This document shows, piece by piece, positions 7,759 to 16,804 of a DNA stretch of 64,000 nt. Both the position numbers and the translations under genes were made by a program. Position 1 is the stretch's first letter, and each line of letters opens with the position of its first letter. This DNA is from Polaribacter gangjinensis (GTDB taxonomy: Bacteria > Bacteroidota > Bacteroidia > Flavobacteriales > Flavobacteriaceae), in the NCBI RefSeq assembly GCF_038024125.1, contig NZ_CP150662.1, forward strand, positions 1,877,501 to 1,941,500, written 5' to 3'. The notes below the pieces were generated by a model that was given only the letters and a program-made list of their open reading frames with translations, had not been told where the DNA came from and did not search any database.

Positions 7759-8891
7759 CAGATTTTTATTGGTTTTCCATGGGTTTGTTGAATAATTACA
7801 GGTATTAAAAATGGTAATTTCCTTAAAATCTGTAATAAAAAATTCGCTATTCTGTGATTTCTAAACAATCTTGCAATAAAATGACCTGCTTTTAAACGCC
7901 ATTTAAACGCTTGATTCCATTGCCTAATATACTCTTTTTCAAGGTAGCTTCTTGAGGCGTTTTCATCATTTAGATAATTTAGAATCAATTTAGATGCAAT
8001 TTGCGCAGACTGAATTGCCATGCTCATGCCATTTCCACACAAAGGATGAATCATTCCTGCTGCGTCTCCACACATAATCAAATGATTTTCAACAGGCTTT
8101 TTGGTTTCAAAAGAAATTTGGCTGATGGATAAAGGTTGCTCAAAAAGCGGAGTTGATTTTTGAAACATTTCTTTTAAAAAACTATTTTTAAAAACCACAT
8201 TTTCTTGAAAATCGTCGATATTTTTATATTCTTTAAAAGATGAAAAATTGGTGATATAACACAAATTAATCGTGTTATTTTCAACATTTGACACTCCACA
8301 ATAACCTCCTTTAAAATTATGAAGCGCCACTAAATTCGATGGAAAATTTCCTTTGACATGAATTTTTACGCCTAAATAAGGCGATTTTTTTTGAATGAAA
8401 TCTCGTTCCATTTTTACATCTAACAATGAACGTTTGCCAAAAGCTCCAATAACAATTTTTGATGTAAATTGCTGATTTTCTTTAGTTTCTATGTAAAAAA
8501 CATCCTTTTTAAAGTTGATATTTACAACAGTGTCTTGTAAAATTTTAGCGTCATTTTCAATCGCTTTTTTTGCCAAAACTTCGTCCAATGTAAATCTTGA
8601 AATACCAAATCCACCTAAAGGTAATTTTGCTGAAATCAATTTATTATTGGTTGTTGACAATTGAAATTCATCAATTTTTATAGCGCCAAAATCAAATGGA
8701 TTTACATCCAAAAAAGCCAGATAAGGCAACACTTCATTGGAAATATATTCTCCACAAACTTTGTGTTTTGGATAGTCATTTTTTTCAATCAACAACACTT
8801 TTTTACCAAATTTTGATAAGTGAATGGCATTGCACAAACCAGCCAAACCTCCTCCAATAATCAGAACATCAAAATTTTGGGGTGTTTTCAT
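7758..8891 (-). CDS. FAD-dependent oxidoreductase, geranylgeranyl-reductase/hydroxylase family
   Basis: 377 residues. N-terminal dinucleotide fold IIGGGLAGL (about 11-19), a second conserved segment HKVCGEYIS (about 43-51), and the FAD-ribityl motif CGDAAGMIHPLCGNGMS near residue 275. The C-terminal helix region is basic and hydrophobic (residues 340-370), compatible with membrane association. In this context it could hydroxylate the resorcinol ring to a quinone or reduce double bonds; sequence alone does not decide. Stop overlaps the methyltransferase start; 3 bp separate it from the next upstream gene. Confidence 0.82.
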   Translation of the reverse strand: MKTPQNFDVLIIGGGLAGLCNAIHLSKFGKKVLLIEKNDYPKHKVCGEYISNEVLPYLAFLDVNPFDFGAIKIDEFQLSTTNNKLISAKLPLGGFGISRFTLDEVLAKKAIENDAKILQDTVVNINFKKDVFYIETKENQQFTSKIVIGAFGKRSLLDVKMERDFIQKKSPYLGVKIHVKGNFPSNLVALHNFKGGYCGVSNVENNTINLCYITNFSSFKEYKNIDDFQENVVFKNSFLKEMFQKSTPLFEQPLSISQISFETKKPVENHLIMCGDAAGMIHPLCGNGMSMAIQSAQIASKLILNYLNDENASRSYLEKEYIRQWNQAFKWRLKAGHFIARLFRNHRIANFLLQILRKLPFLIPVIIQQTHGKPIKI

Positions 8892-8894
8892 TTG

Positions 8895-10004
8895 TTATAT
8901 TGTCAAATCTGCTAATTCTTTCCCAACCAAACTACCAATTGCAACTCCCATTCCTCCAAGTCTTATTCCACAAAAAATATGATTAGAAACCTGTTTTACA
9001 ATGGCTTTTTTCTGATTTCCAACACCCATAATGCCACTCCATCTTTGGTCAATTTCAAAAGGAATATTGGGTAAAATAATATCTCTCAACATTTTTTCTA
9101 ATTGATTTTGAATCAATTCTGTTTCACCAAACTCAAAGGTGTTTTCGCTGGTAAAATCTAAATTTCTTCCTCCTCCAAATAAAATTCGATTGTCGATATT
9201 TCTAAAGTAATAATAGCCTTTATCTAAATGAAAAGTTCCTTTGCTGTGTAAATTTTTTATTGGTTTTGTAATTAACACTTGCGCTCTTGCAGGTTGTACA
9301 TTTTCTTGTAATAATTGTGAAGCAAAACCATTGGTTGTTATCAATAGTTTTTTTGTGTAAAAATCAAATCTATTGGTTTTTATGTGAACTTTATCTTCTT
9401 TTTCGATAAAAGATTCTAGGTGAATTGAATTGACAATTTTAACTCCTTTTTTCTGTACTTTTTGCAACAAATGAGCCATCATTTTTCCAGTATCTAATTG
9501 ACCTTCAAAGTTGTTTACACTGTATTGTTGATGTATATTTTGAAAACCAAAAATGTTATTTGAAGTACTAAAAACAACTCCTTTGAAAATCGGTTTTAAT
9601 AGCTGATTGATGTGTTCATTTTTGGAAATACAGGCTTCAAAAAAATCGGCTGAGTCAAACAATTCAAAACCTTTGTTTTGTTGAAAATCAATTTTTCTAT
9701 CGCCTAAATTTTTTCGTAATAATTGCAATCCTTCCCAACGTTTTTTGACCAATTCAAACACTTCTTGTTCAGAATGTGTTTGCAAATCATCAATAATTTC
9801 TGACAAACTTCCAAAGCATGCAAAACCAGCATTTTTAGTACTTGCTCCTTGAGGCAATATGCCTTTTTCTAGGATTAAAATTCTGGCTTTTGGATAGATT
9901 TTTTTCAGTTGTAAAGCGCAATTCAAACCCACAATTCCACTGCCAACAATCGTAAAGTCGATGTTGGAAAACCACTCTTTCAATTCCCAATAACTTAGAT
10001 TCAT
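8895..10004 (-). CDS. FAD-dependent oxidoreductase, DAO (glycine/D-amino-acid oxidase) family
   Basis: 369 residues. FAD-binding motif IVGSGIVGLNCAL (about 19-31), E at the end of strand 2 (ILILEKG), and the DAO hallmark GASTKNAGFACFGS (about 53-66). The C-terminal segment IFCGIRLGGMGVAIGS is the usual second FAD-contact region. First gene of the leftward operon, 3 bp from the next flavoprotein. Family members oxidise amines or amino acids (PuuB, SoxA, ThiO); its role with the polyketide genes is unclear and it may only be co-transcribed. Confidence 0.78.
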   Translation of the reverse strand: MNLSYWELKEWFSNIDFTIVGSGIVGLNCALQLKKIYPKARILILEKGILPQGASTKNAGFACFGSLSEIIDDLQTHSEQEVFELVKKRWEGLQLLRKNLGDRKIDFQQNKGFELFDSADFFEACISKNEHINQLLKPIFKGVVFSTSNNIFGFQNIHQQYSVNNFEGQLDTGKMMAHLLQKVQKKGVKIVNSIHLESFIEKEDKVHIKTNRFDFYTKKLLITTNGFASQLLQENVQPARAQVLITKPIKNLHSKGTFHLDKGYYYFRNIDNRILFGGGRNLDFTSENTFEFGETELIQNQLEKMLRDIILPNIPFEIDQRWSGIMGVGNQKKAIVKQVSNHIFCGIRLGGMGVAIGSLVGKELADLTI

Positions 10005-10043
10005 GAGTTATTTTTTCGGTTAGTAATTTAGTTCTATTTTGTT

Positions 10044-11126
10044 TTAAAAATCAAATTTCAATTGTACCCAAATTGGTGTTGTTTTTTCTGTGTTTAAATT
10101 TCCGAAAGAAATTCCTAACAATCGTACCGAATTTTTCAGTTTTTCTTGATACAACAACTCTTTTACAACAGGAAAAAACTCAAACTTTTCTTGCATAAAA
10201 TACTCCATGGTTTTGCTTCTGGTTTGTTGAGAAAAATCAGAATATTTTATTTTTAAGGTGATGGTTTTTCCTTTAGTATCTGACTTTTTCATTCTTCTTT
10301 CAAGTTCATCAGCAATTTTTTCGAGCTTTTCTATCATAAAAATTTCTGAAGAAATATTCTCAAAAAAAGTAGTTTCTGCACCAACAGATTTTCGAATTCT
10401 ATCGGGTTTTACTTTGCTATTATGAATTCCGCGAACAATATGATAGTAATGCAATCCTGATTTTCCAAAGAGATTGGTAAGTTCTTCCACTGATTTTTTC
10501 TTCAAATCATTGCCAACAAAAATGCCTAAATTGTACATTTTTGCTGCTGTTACTTTTCCAACTCCATAAAATTTATGTACAGGCAATTCCTCTAAAAATT
10601 GTATAACTTCTTCAGGATTGATGGTTTTTTGTCCATTTGGTTTGTTGATGTCAGAAGCAACTTTGGCAATAAATTTATTGATGGAAATTCCAGCAGAAGC
10701 ATGCAAACCCGTTTCCTCAAAAATGCGATTTCGAATTTCTTGAGCAATTAAACTTGCTGAAGGATTTCCTTTTTTGTTTTCAGTAACATCCAAATACGCT
10801 TCGTCCAAAGAAAGTGGCTCAACCAAATCTGTGTATTCGTAAAAAATTTCTCTAATTTGATACGAAACCTCTTTATATCTTGAAAAATTTGGTTTCACGA
10901 AAATTAAACTGGGGCATTTTTGTTTCGCCAAAACTCCACTCATGGCAGATTTTACACCAAATTTTCGAGCTTCGTAACTAGCTGCAGCAACTACTCCTCT
11001 TGATTCTCCTCCACCAACAGCAATGGGTTTTCCACGCAATTCAGGATTGTCTAATTGCTCTACAGAAGCAAAAAATGCATCCATATCAACATGAATTATT
11101 TTGCGAAAAGGAGGCTGTAATTCCAT
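10044..11126 (-). CDS. dinB: DNA polymerase IV (Y-family translesion polymerase)
   Basis: 360 residues, close to E. coli DinB (351). Metal ligands in HVDMDAFFASVEQ (Asp14) and SLDEAYLDV (Asp108, Glu109), helix-hairpin-helix segment near VHKFYGVGKVTAAKM, and a C-terminal little-finger domain. Performs error-prone bypass of DNA damage in the cytoplasm. The extreme C-terminus has no clear QL-type clamp-binding peptide, though the last residues WVQLKFDF could serve. It lies 39 bp upstream of the flavoprotein that begins the polyketide operon, with no terminator between, so read-through is possible. Confidence 0.95.
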   Translation of the reverse strand: MELQPPFRKIIHVDMDAFFASVEQLDNPELRGKPIAVGGGESRGVVAAASYEARKFGVKSAMSGVLAKQKCPSLIFVKPNFSRYKEVSYQIREIFYEYTDLVEPLSLDEAYLDVTENKKGNPSASLIAQEIRNRIFEETGLHASAGISINKFIAKVASDINKPNGQKTINPEEVIQFLEELPVHKFYGVGKVTAAKMYNLGIFVGNDLKKKSVEELTNLFGKSGLHYYHIVRGIHNSKVKPDRIRKSVGAETTFFENISSEIFMIEKLEKIADELERRMKKSDTKGKTITLKIKYSDFSQQTRSKTMEYFMQEKFEFFPVVKELLYQEKLKNSVRLLGISFGNLNTEKTTPIWVQLKFDF

Positions 11127-11156
11127 ATTTCGAAAATACGGAATTTCAGGTTGAAA

Positions 11157-11996
11157 TTATCTTAAAAAATCAATACAAATCGCAGTGACCTCTGTTAACT
11201 CTTTTGACATTTCCTTTTTATTCCAAGGATGAGAAACATTAAAGACATGATCTGCATTTTCAATAATAGTAAAAGCGCTTTTTGGTTGCCACTTTTTTAG
11301 ATTTTCTGCCTCAGAAATCAAGACAGAAGTATCGTTATTTCCATGAAGTATTAAATGAGGAATTTGTAAATTTTCAATAGCTTTTTTGATATTTAATCGA
11401 TGTTTATTTTTTTCAAAATCTTCAAAAAATTGATAAAAATGAGGCATTTCTTGATGAGTTCTCCCGTTTTTTAAATAATAAACACCTTTTTCTTTCCATT
11501 TTTGAAAATCATCATTTTTTGGGAAACGACTTTCAAAATCAGAAACTCCAGCCAAAGTAATCACTTTTTTTATCCTAATATCTTCATTAGATTTTAGCAA
11601 CACAATTCCTCCTCCTCTACTGTGACCAATCAAAGAAATTTCATTGCAATTTGCTTCGTTTTTAAAATCAGTATTGTGAAAAATCCAATCTGCAACAGCC
11701 TCTACATCATCCAATTCTTTAGTGTAATTGTTATTTCCAAAAGCTTCTAAATCAGGAAAATTTATAGGTTGCTCAGCTGTTCCTCCATTGTAAGAAAAAT
11801 TAAATTTGATAAAGAAAAATCCCGCTTTTGCAAATTCTGATGCCATTAAATTCCAAGCTCCCCAATCTTTAAATCCTTTGTATCCATGGCAAAAAATAAT
11901 AATCGGTTTTGGTTGTGATGTTTCCTCAAAAAAGACATCCAATAAAATTGGTTTTTGATGTTTTCCTTCAATAACTTGATTTGTAATTTTCTTCAT
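11157..11996 (-). CDS. Alpha/beta hydrolase
   Basis: 279 residues from the ATG at 11994-11996; a 9-codon longer reading starting MVCFFYFYK runs back into the gdhA terminator and is rejected. Nucleophile elbow GHSRGG (Ser126), acid Asp222 in HGNNDTSV, and His250 in NADHVFN complete the triad; the oxyanion segment is CHGYKGFKDWG (36-46). No signal peptide, so cytoplasmic. Belongs with dienelactone-hydrolase-like/esterase proteins of unknown substrate. It lies downstream of the gdhA terminator and 30 bp upstream of dinB. Confidence 0.82.
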   Translation of the reverse strand: MKKITNQVIEGKHQKPILLDVFFEETSQPKPIIIFCHGYKGFKDWGAWNLMASEFAKAGFFFIKFNFSYNGGTAEQPINFPDLEAFGNNNYTKELDDVEAVADWIFHNTDFKNEANCNEISLIGHSRGGGIVLLKSNEDIRIKKVITLAGVSDFESRFPKNDDFQKWKEKGVYYLKNGRTHQEMPHFYQFFEDFEKNKHRLNIKKAIENLQIPHLILHGNNDTSVLISEAENLKKWQPKSAFTIIENADHVFNVSHPWNKKEMSKELTEVTAICIDFLR

Positions 11997-12000
11997 TTTA

Positions 12001-12037
12001 TAAAAATAAAAAAAGCACACCAAAAATAGTGTGCTTT
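12001..12037 (-). terminator. Intrinsic terminator of gdhA
   Basis: AAAGCACAC (12012-12020) pairs with GTGTGCTTT (12029-12037). Read leftwards, the hairpin is followed by a T-rich run (complement of 12001-12011). It lies 27 bp after the gdhA stop. Confidence 0.85.
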
Positions 12038-12063
12038 ATCAATATAAATTGAAAAACGAATTC

Positions 12064-13419
12064 TTAAATAATTCCTTGTGCTAACATAGCATCTGCCACT
12101 TTTACAAAACCAGCGATGTTTGCTCCTCTTACATAATCAATGCTACCATCTTCATTTTGACCATATTGTACACAAGAATTGTGAATATTTTCCATAATTT
12201 CTTTCAAACGCTCATCCACTTCTTTTCTTGACCAACTTAAACGCAATGAGTTTTGACTCATTTCCAAACCTGAAGTTGCAACACCACCTGCATTCGATGC
12301 TTTTCCTGGTGCAAATAAAATTTTTGCATGTTGAAACTCGTGAATAGCTTCAGGAGTAGAAGGCATATTTGCACCTTCAGAAACACACATACATCCGTTT
12401 TTGATCAATTGTTTTGCCTCATCACCATTCAATTCATTTTGAGTAGCACATGGCAACGCAATATCACAAGAAACTGACCAAGGTCTTTGGTTCGCTACAA
12501 ATTTTGCTGAAGGATATTTGTCTATAAAATCACTAATTCTACCACGTTTTACATTTTTGATATGCATTACATATTGCAATTGTTCTGTAGAAAAACCATT
12601 TTCAACATAAATATATCCACTTGAATCAGAAAGTGTTAACACTTTTGCACCCAATTCAATCGATTTTTCAGCAGCAAATTGAGCTACGTTTCCAGAACCT
12701 GAAATCACTACTTTTTTACCCGAAAAGGATTCATTTTTACGTTTCAACATATTTTGTGCAAAATATACTGTTCCATAACCTGTTGCTTCTGGTCTGATTA
12801 ATGAACCTCCCCAAGATTGCCCTTTTCCAGTTAAAACTCCTGTAAATTCGTTGTTTAGTTTTTTATACATTCCAAACATAAATCCGATTTCTCTTGCGCC
12901 AACTCCAATATCTCCAGCAGGAACATCTGTATTTGGTCCAATATGTCTGAATAATTCCGTCATAAATGCATGGCAAAAACGCATAATTTCATTATCCGAT
13001 TTTCCTTTTGGATCAAAGTCAGAACCTCCTTTTCCACCACCCATAGGCAATGTTGTCAAAGAATTTTTGAAAACTTGTTCAAAAGCCAAAAACTTTAAAA
13101 TACTTGCATTTACAGTTGGGTGAAAACGCAAACCTCCTTTATAAGGGCCAATTGCAGAATTCATTTGAATTCTATAGCCTCTATTTACTTGAATTTCACC
13201 ACTATCATCCACCCAAGAAACTCTGAAAGAAATCAATCTTTCTGGCTCAACCATTCTCAATAAAATGTTTTTACCATTGTAAATATCGTGTTGGATAATA
13301 TAAGGAATTACAGTTTCTGCTACTTCACGAACAGCCTGTAAAAATTCGGGTTCATGACCATTTCGTTTTTCAACGAGCTCCATGAAACCATCTATTTTAG
13401 ATTTGATACTTTCTTCCAT
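12064..13419 (-). CDS. gdhA: Glutamate dehydrogenase (NADP-type)
   Basis: 451 residues, the length of the hexameric NADP-dependent bacterial enzyme. Glutamate-site motif PMGGGKGGSDFDPKG with catalytic Lys130, Rossmann segment VVISGSGNVAQFAAEK, and the conserved AGGVATSGLEMSQN near the C-terminus. Catalyses reversible amination of 2-oxoglutarate with ammonium, the entry of ammonium into glutamate. Monocistronic: own promoter at 13454-13461 (minus) and terminator at 12001-12037. Confidence 0.96.
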   Translation of the reverse strand: MEESIKSKIDGFMELVEKRNGHEPEFLQAVREVAETVIPYIIQHDIYNGKNILLRMVEPERLISFRVSWVDDSGEIQVNRGYRIQMNSAIGPYKGGLRFHPTVNASILKFLAFEQVFKNSLTTLPMGGGKGGSDFDPKGKSDNEIMRFCHAFMTELFRHIGPNTDVPAGDIGVGAREIGFMFGMYKKLNNEFTGVLTGKGQSWGGSLIRPEATGYGTVYFAQNMLKRKNESFSGKKVVISGSGNVAQFAAEKSIELGAKVLTLSDSSGYIYVENGFSTEQLQYVMHIKNVKRGRISDFIDKYPSAKFVANQRPWSVSCDIALPCATQNELNGDEAKQLIKNGCMCVSEGANMPSTPEAIHEFQHAKILFAPGKASNAGGVATSGLEMSQNSLRLSWSRKEVDERLKEIMENIHNSCVQYGQNEDGSIDYVRGANIAGFVKVADAMLAQGII

Positions 13420-13453
13420 GTTTTTTTATAGGATTACTAAAAATTTAACGTCA

Positions 13454-13461
13454 CAAAGATA
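13454..13461 (-). promoter_or_regulatory. gdhA promoter -7 element
   Basis: Plus-strand CAAAGATA reads TATCTTTG on the minus strand, a perfect TAnnTTTG match 35 bp before the gdhA ATG. Confidence 0.65.
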
Positions 13462-13587
13462 CATAATTTTCAATATCGCAAAATTAAAAAATTGTGAATA
13501 TTTATGTTTTAACCCTTATTTTCAATCGATTTCGTTGAGTGGTTTAGAAACCTAAAAAATTCATCCTAAAAACTCTTTAAAATACTG

Positions 13588-13595
13588 TAAATTTG
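13588..13595 (+). promoter_or_regulatory. pheS promoter -7 element
   Basis: TAAATTTG matches TAnnTTTG, 20 bp before the pheS ATG. The 196-bp gap between gdhA and pheS thus holds two divergent promoters and nothing else that I can recognise. Confidence 0.6.
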
Positions 13596-13615
13596 CAATC
13601 TAATTTTCGCACAAA

Positions 13616-14635
13616 ATGTTAGACAAAGTAAAAGAATTGATTGTTGAAGTAGCACATTTCAATGCCTCAACTAAAGAGGAATTAGAATCTTTCAGAATAA
13701 AATATTTAGGAAGCAAAGGTGTATTGAAAGATTTATTTGCTGAATTTAAAAATGTGGATGCTGATTTGCGCAAAGATTTTGGGCAAGCTTTAAATACTTT
13801 GAAAAAAACAGCTGAAGAAAAAGTGATTCAATTAACGGAAATTCTTGAAAATTCAGTCGAAGAAAAAACACTTTATGGCGACTTAACAAGACCTGGAGAA
13901 CCCATTGAATTGGGTTCACGTCATCCAATATCAATCGTAAAAAATCAAATTATTGAGGTGTTTAATAGAATTGGTTTTACGGTTTCTGAAGGACCTGAAA
14001 TAGAGGATGATTGGCATAATTTTTCTGCATTGAACTTGCCAGAATATCATCCAGCAAGAGACATGCAAGACACGTTTTTTATTAATAAAAATCCAGATAT
14101 TTTATTAAGAACGCATACATCCTCAGTGCAAGTGCGTTATATGGAGAAAAATCAACCTCCAATCAGAACAATTTCTCCAGGAAGAGTGTTTAGAAATGAA
14201 GATATTTCTGCAAGAGCGCATTGTATTTTTCATCAAGTAGAAGGGTTATATATTGATACAGATGTATCTTTTGCCGACTTAAAACAAACTCTTTTATACT
14301 TTACAAAAGAGATGTTTGGAAAGTCGAAAATTCGTTTACGTCCTTCGTATTTTCCATTTACTGAGCCTAGTGCAGAAGTGGATATTTATTGGGGTTTAGA
14401 AACTGAAATTGATTACAGAATCACCAAAGGTACAGGTTGGTTAGAAATTATGGGTTGTGGAATGGTTGATCCTAATGTGTTGAAAAACTGCAATATAGAC
14501 CCAACAAAATATTCTGGTTATGCTTTTGGAATGGGTATTGAACGAATTGCCATGTTGTTATATCAAATTCCTGATATCAGAATGTTTTACGAAAATGACA
14601 AGCGTTTTCTAGAGCAATTTAGGTCTGTAATTTAA
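13616..14635 (+). CDS. pheS: Phenylalanine--tRNA ligase alpha subunit
   Basis: 339 residues, standard length. N-terminal coiled-coil that grips tRNA (about 1-85), then the class II catalytic core: motif 2 region [22 protein letters not shown] and motif 3 [16 protein letters not shown] near the C-terminus. Charges tRNA-Phe with phenylalanine as an alpha2beta2 enzyme in the cytoplasm. The beta subunit gene pheT is not adjacent, as is common in Bacteroidota. Own promoter upstream; an interspersed repeat follows the stop directly. Confidence 0.96.
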   Translation: MLDKVKELIVEVAHFNASTKEELESFRIKYLGSKGVLKDLFAEFKNVDADLRKDFGQALNTLKKTAEEKVIQLTEILENSVEEKTLYGDLTRPGEPIELGSRHPISIVKNQIIEVFNRIGFTVSEGPEIEDDWHNFSALNLPEYHPARDMQDTFFINKNPDILLRTHTSSVQVRYMEKNQPPIRTISPGRVFRNEDISARAHCIFHQVEGLYIDTDVSFADLKQTLLYFTKEMFGKSKIRLRPSYFPFTEPSAEVDIYWGLETEIDYRITKGTGWLEIMGCGMVDPNVLKNCNIDPTKYSGYAFGMGIERIAMLLYQIPDIRMFYENDKRFLEQFRSVI

Positions 14636-14636
14636 A

Positions 14637-14710
14637 TCGTCATTGCGAGTTTACGAAGCAATCTTTTTCTAAATTTGTAGATTACTTCGTCATTCTTCCT
14701 CGTAATGACA
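14637..14710. repeat. Interspersed inverted repeat (CGTCATTGCGAG type)
   Basis: About 74 bp. The left arm TCGTCATTGCGAG...ACGAAGCAATCT is repeated as an imperfect inverted copy on the right (GATTACTTCGTCATTC...CTCGTAATGACA). This is a mobile palindromic repeat of the kind scattered through many Bacteroidota genomes. It begins 1 bp after the pheS stop. Confidence 0.75.
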
Positions 14711-14720
14711 AATGAGATTT

Positions 14721-15128
14721 ATGAAAAAAGATATTGTTATTCCAGAAGTTACAAACGTTGAAATCGCAGTTGTATTTGAATACAATGACATTTACAAAAC
14801 TGATGATTGGAACGTGTATATCATCAATAAAAAATCGGTTGATTTAGAATTGGTTGTCATTGTTTCTCAAGGATTTTCTCCCGAAATTTCGGGATTAAAA
14901 ACGACTTCTTTATTTCGTAAAAAAATTGATATTTTGCCTGCAAATTCTTTTGCAAAAATCGAGTTGATTCAACCCGAATTATTTCAATTGAACAATCGTT
15001 TTCAAGTAAGTTTTTTTGAAGGAAATACCTTATTTGAAAAAACCTTTCTTTTTAAAGAAAATACCATCAAAGAGGGCGCTTTACGAATGATTCCTCAATT
15101 GAAAAAACGTGGGATTTTAGCTAATTAA
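14721..15128 (+). CDS. Conserved hypothetical protein downstream of pheS
   Basis: 135 residues from the ATG at 14721 (an ATG three codons earlier, at 14712, is also possible). Soluble, beta-rich, no signal peptide or catalytic motif that I recognise; segments DDWNVYIINKKS and KEGALRMIPQLKKRGILA are notable. Homologues tend to lie beside pheS in flavobacteria and have been mislabelled as phenylalanyl-tRNA synthetase subunit; no synthetase motif is present. Enclosed between two different interspersed repeats, so either it was moved with them or the gaps were separate targets. Confidence 0.7.
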   Translation: MKKDIVIPEVTNVEIAVVFEYNDIYKTDDWNVYIINKKSVDLELVVIVSQGFSPEISGLKTTSLFRKKIDILPANSFAKIELIQPELFQLNNRFQVSFFEGNTLFEKTFLFKENTIKEGALRMIPQLKKRGILAN

Positions 15129-15134
15129 CTCATT

Positions 15135-15214
15135 TAAACGCCAAGTTCGCGAAGTTTTTTTTCGCGAAGAACGCAAAGAAAAATTTCTTATAAAACTCTG
15201 CGTCTTTGCGTTTA
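15135..15214. repeat. Interspersed inverted repeat (TTTGCGTCTTTGCGTTTA type)
   Basis: About 80 bp. The left arm TAAACGCCAAGTTCGCGAAG and the right arm, whose reverse complement is TAAACGCAAAGACGCAGAG, form an imperfect long palindrome; the centre repeats TTCGCGAAG and AACGCAAAG. A second repeat family, different from the one at 14637. It ends 3 bp before the convergent nhaC stop and may act as a bidirectional hairpin. Confidence 0.7.
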
Positions 15215-15217
15215 GAC

Positions 15218-16693
15218 TTACCCAAAAAATCCAAGAATCAAATACAATACAGTGGAAATAATTCCTCCTATAATTGCATAAGGCAATTGCGTTTTCACAT
15301 GATCAATATGGTCACTTGCAGAAGCCATAGATGAAATTATGGTTGTATCTGAAATTGGCGAACAATGATCACCAAAAATTCCACCACCCAAAGTTGCAGC
15401 AACTATAATGGTTACATCAGCACCATGAATGGTTGCCATTGGTATTGAAATTGCCAACATAATGGCAAAAGTTCCCCAAGATGTTCCTGTTGAAAATGCA
15501 ATGAACGAACTAATTATAAAAACTACTGCAGGTAATAATTCTGCTGATAACCAACCTTTTGTAGCATTTGCCACATACATTCCAGTTTCTAATTCCTTAC
15601 AAGCGTCACCAATTGCAAATGCCAATAACATCAATAAAGCTAATGGTATTAATTCACTAATTCCTTTTAAAGTTAACGTAATTGCTTCTTTTGGTTTTAA
15701 AATTCCCTGAACAAAATACATTAAAATTGCCACTAAAATTGCCGTAATTACTGCATATAAAACGGATGATGATCCTGAGCCTTCTCCAATAGCTTGTGAA
15801 ACATGATTTAAAAAAGAAGTTGATTCTTTAACGGCATTCCAACCTGTAAAAATTAAATTTATTGGCATCATTAAAACCATCACCAAAAGTGGCACAATCA
15901 TGTTGTATGCTTTTGCTTCAATACCTTCTTTTGGAGGAAAAGAAGTAACTTCATCAGAAACCATTGGCGTAGAATTTTCATTGAATAAATCCCCTGTTTC
16001 AAGCGTTCTTTTTTCGGCTTTTTTCATCAATCCAACGTCTTTTTTTGACAAAATCACCACAAAAACAATCACAATTGCCAATAATGGATAAAAATTATAT
16101 TTAATGGAAGCCATCATCATTGAAAAAGGTTTGTCAATTCCTTGTGTCAACAACAAACCCATGATAAATGCGCCCCAAGCATTAAAAGGAATCAAAATAG
16201 AAGAAGGTGCAGAGCTTGAGTCTGCAATGTAAGCCAATTTTTCTCTTGGAATTTTCAATCTATCAAAAATTGGACGATATAATGTTCCAACTGTTAACGA
16301 ACTGATACTGGTTTCAACAAATAACAAAATCCCCGTAAACATCGCTAAAATCTGAACCATCACTCTAGCAAATCCTGATTTTTTTGCTTCTAATTTCACC
16401 AATTTTTTATTCAAATAATTGACAAAACCTTCAACTCCTTTTGAGTATTGTATGAAAATTAAAAGTGCTCCAACCAAAGCACTAAACATAATTGTTCTGG
16501 TATTTCCTTTAGATTGAAAGACATCAACCATCGCTTCAATCATAGAAATTGTTCCTTGCAAAGGATTCCAATGATTGATAATTAACCATGAAAACCAAAT
16601 TCCGAATAACAAAGCAATATACACTTGCTTTGTTCTCAGTGCCAGAATAATTGCAACAACAGGAGGTATTACTGATAAAAATCCATATTCCAT
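15218..16693 (-). CDS. Na+/H+ antiporter, NhaC family
   Basis: 491 residues, about a dozen hydrophobic segments, inner membrane. The motif GDHCSPISDTTIISSMAS near the C-terminus is the NhaC signature (canonical GDNCSPISDTT). A soluble loop of about 50 residues (around 215-265) lies mid-protein. Exchanges Na+ (or a charged organic pair, as some NhaC members do) for protons, fitting a marine organism. Divergent from glpK; 111 bp separate the two starts. Confidence 0.88.
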   Translation of the reverse strand: MEYGFLSVIPPVVAIILALRTKQVYIALLFGIWFSWLIINHWNPLQGTISMIEAMVDVFQSKGNTRTIMFSALVGALLIFIQYSKGVEGFVNYLNKKLVKLEAKKSGFARVMVQILAMFTGILLFVETSISSLTVGTLYRPIFDRLKIPREKLAYIADSSSAPSSILIPFNAWGAFIMGLLLTQGIDKPFSMMMASIKYNFYPLLAIVIVFVVILSKKDVGLMKKAEKRTLETGDLFNENSTPMVSDEVTSFPPKEGIEAKAYNMIVPLLVMVLMMPINLIFTGWNAVKESTSFLNHVSQAIGEGSGSSSVLYAVITAILVAILMYFVQGILKPKEAITLTLKGISELIPLALLMLLAFAIGDACKELETGMYVANATKGWLSAELLPAVVFIISSFIAFSTGTSWGTFAIMLAISIPMATIHGADVTIIVAATLGGGIFGDHCSPISDTTIISSMASASDHIDHVKTQLPYAIIGGIISTVLYLILGFFG

Positions 16694-16783
16694 AGAAATG
16701 ATTTTAATTTGCGGACAAGGTACTAATTTCTCAATATTTGTAAGGTCAAATTTTGTAAATTGTGGGTTCTATTTTAATAGCTA

Positions 16784-16801
16784 CTGAAATTAATTCAGCA
16801 T
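16784..16801. repeat. Degenerate TTCAGCAT-type palindrome
   Basis: CTGAAATTAATTCAGCAT: inverted CTGAA/TTCAG arms, and the right half AATTCAGCAT is identical to that of the repeat at 5950-5990. It lies just before the glpK ATG. It may be a worn copy of the same repeat or an operator; low certainty. Confidence 0.35.
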
Positions 16802-16804
16802 ACA

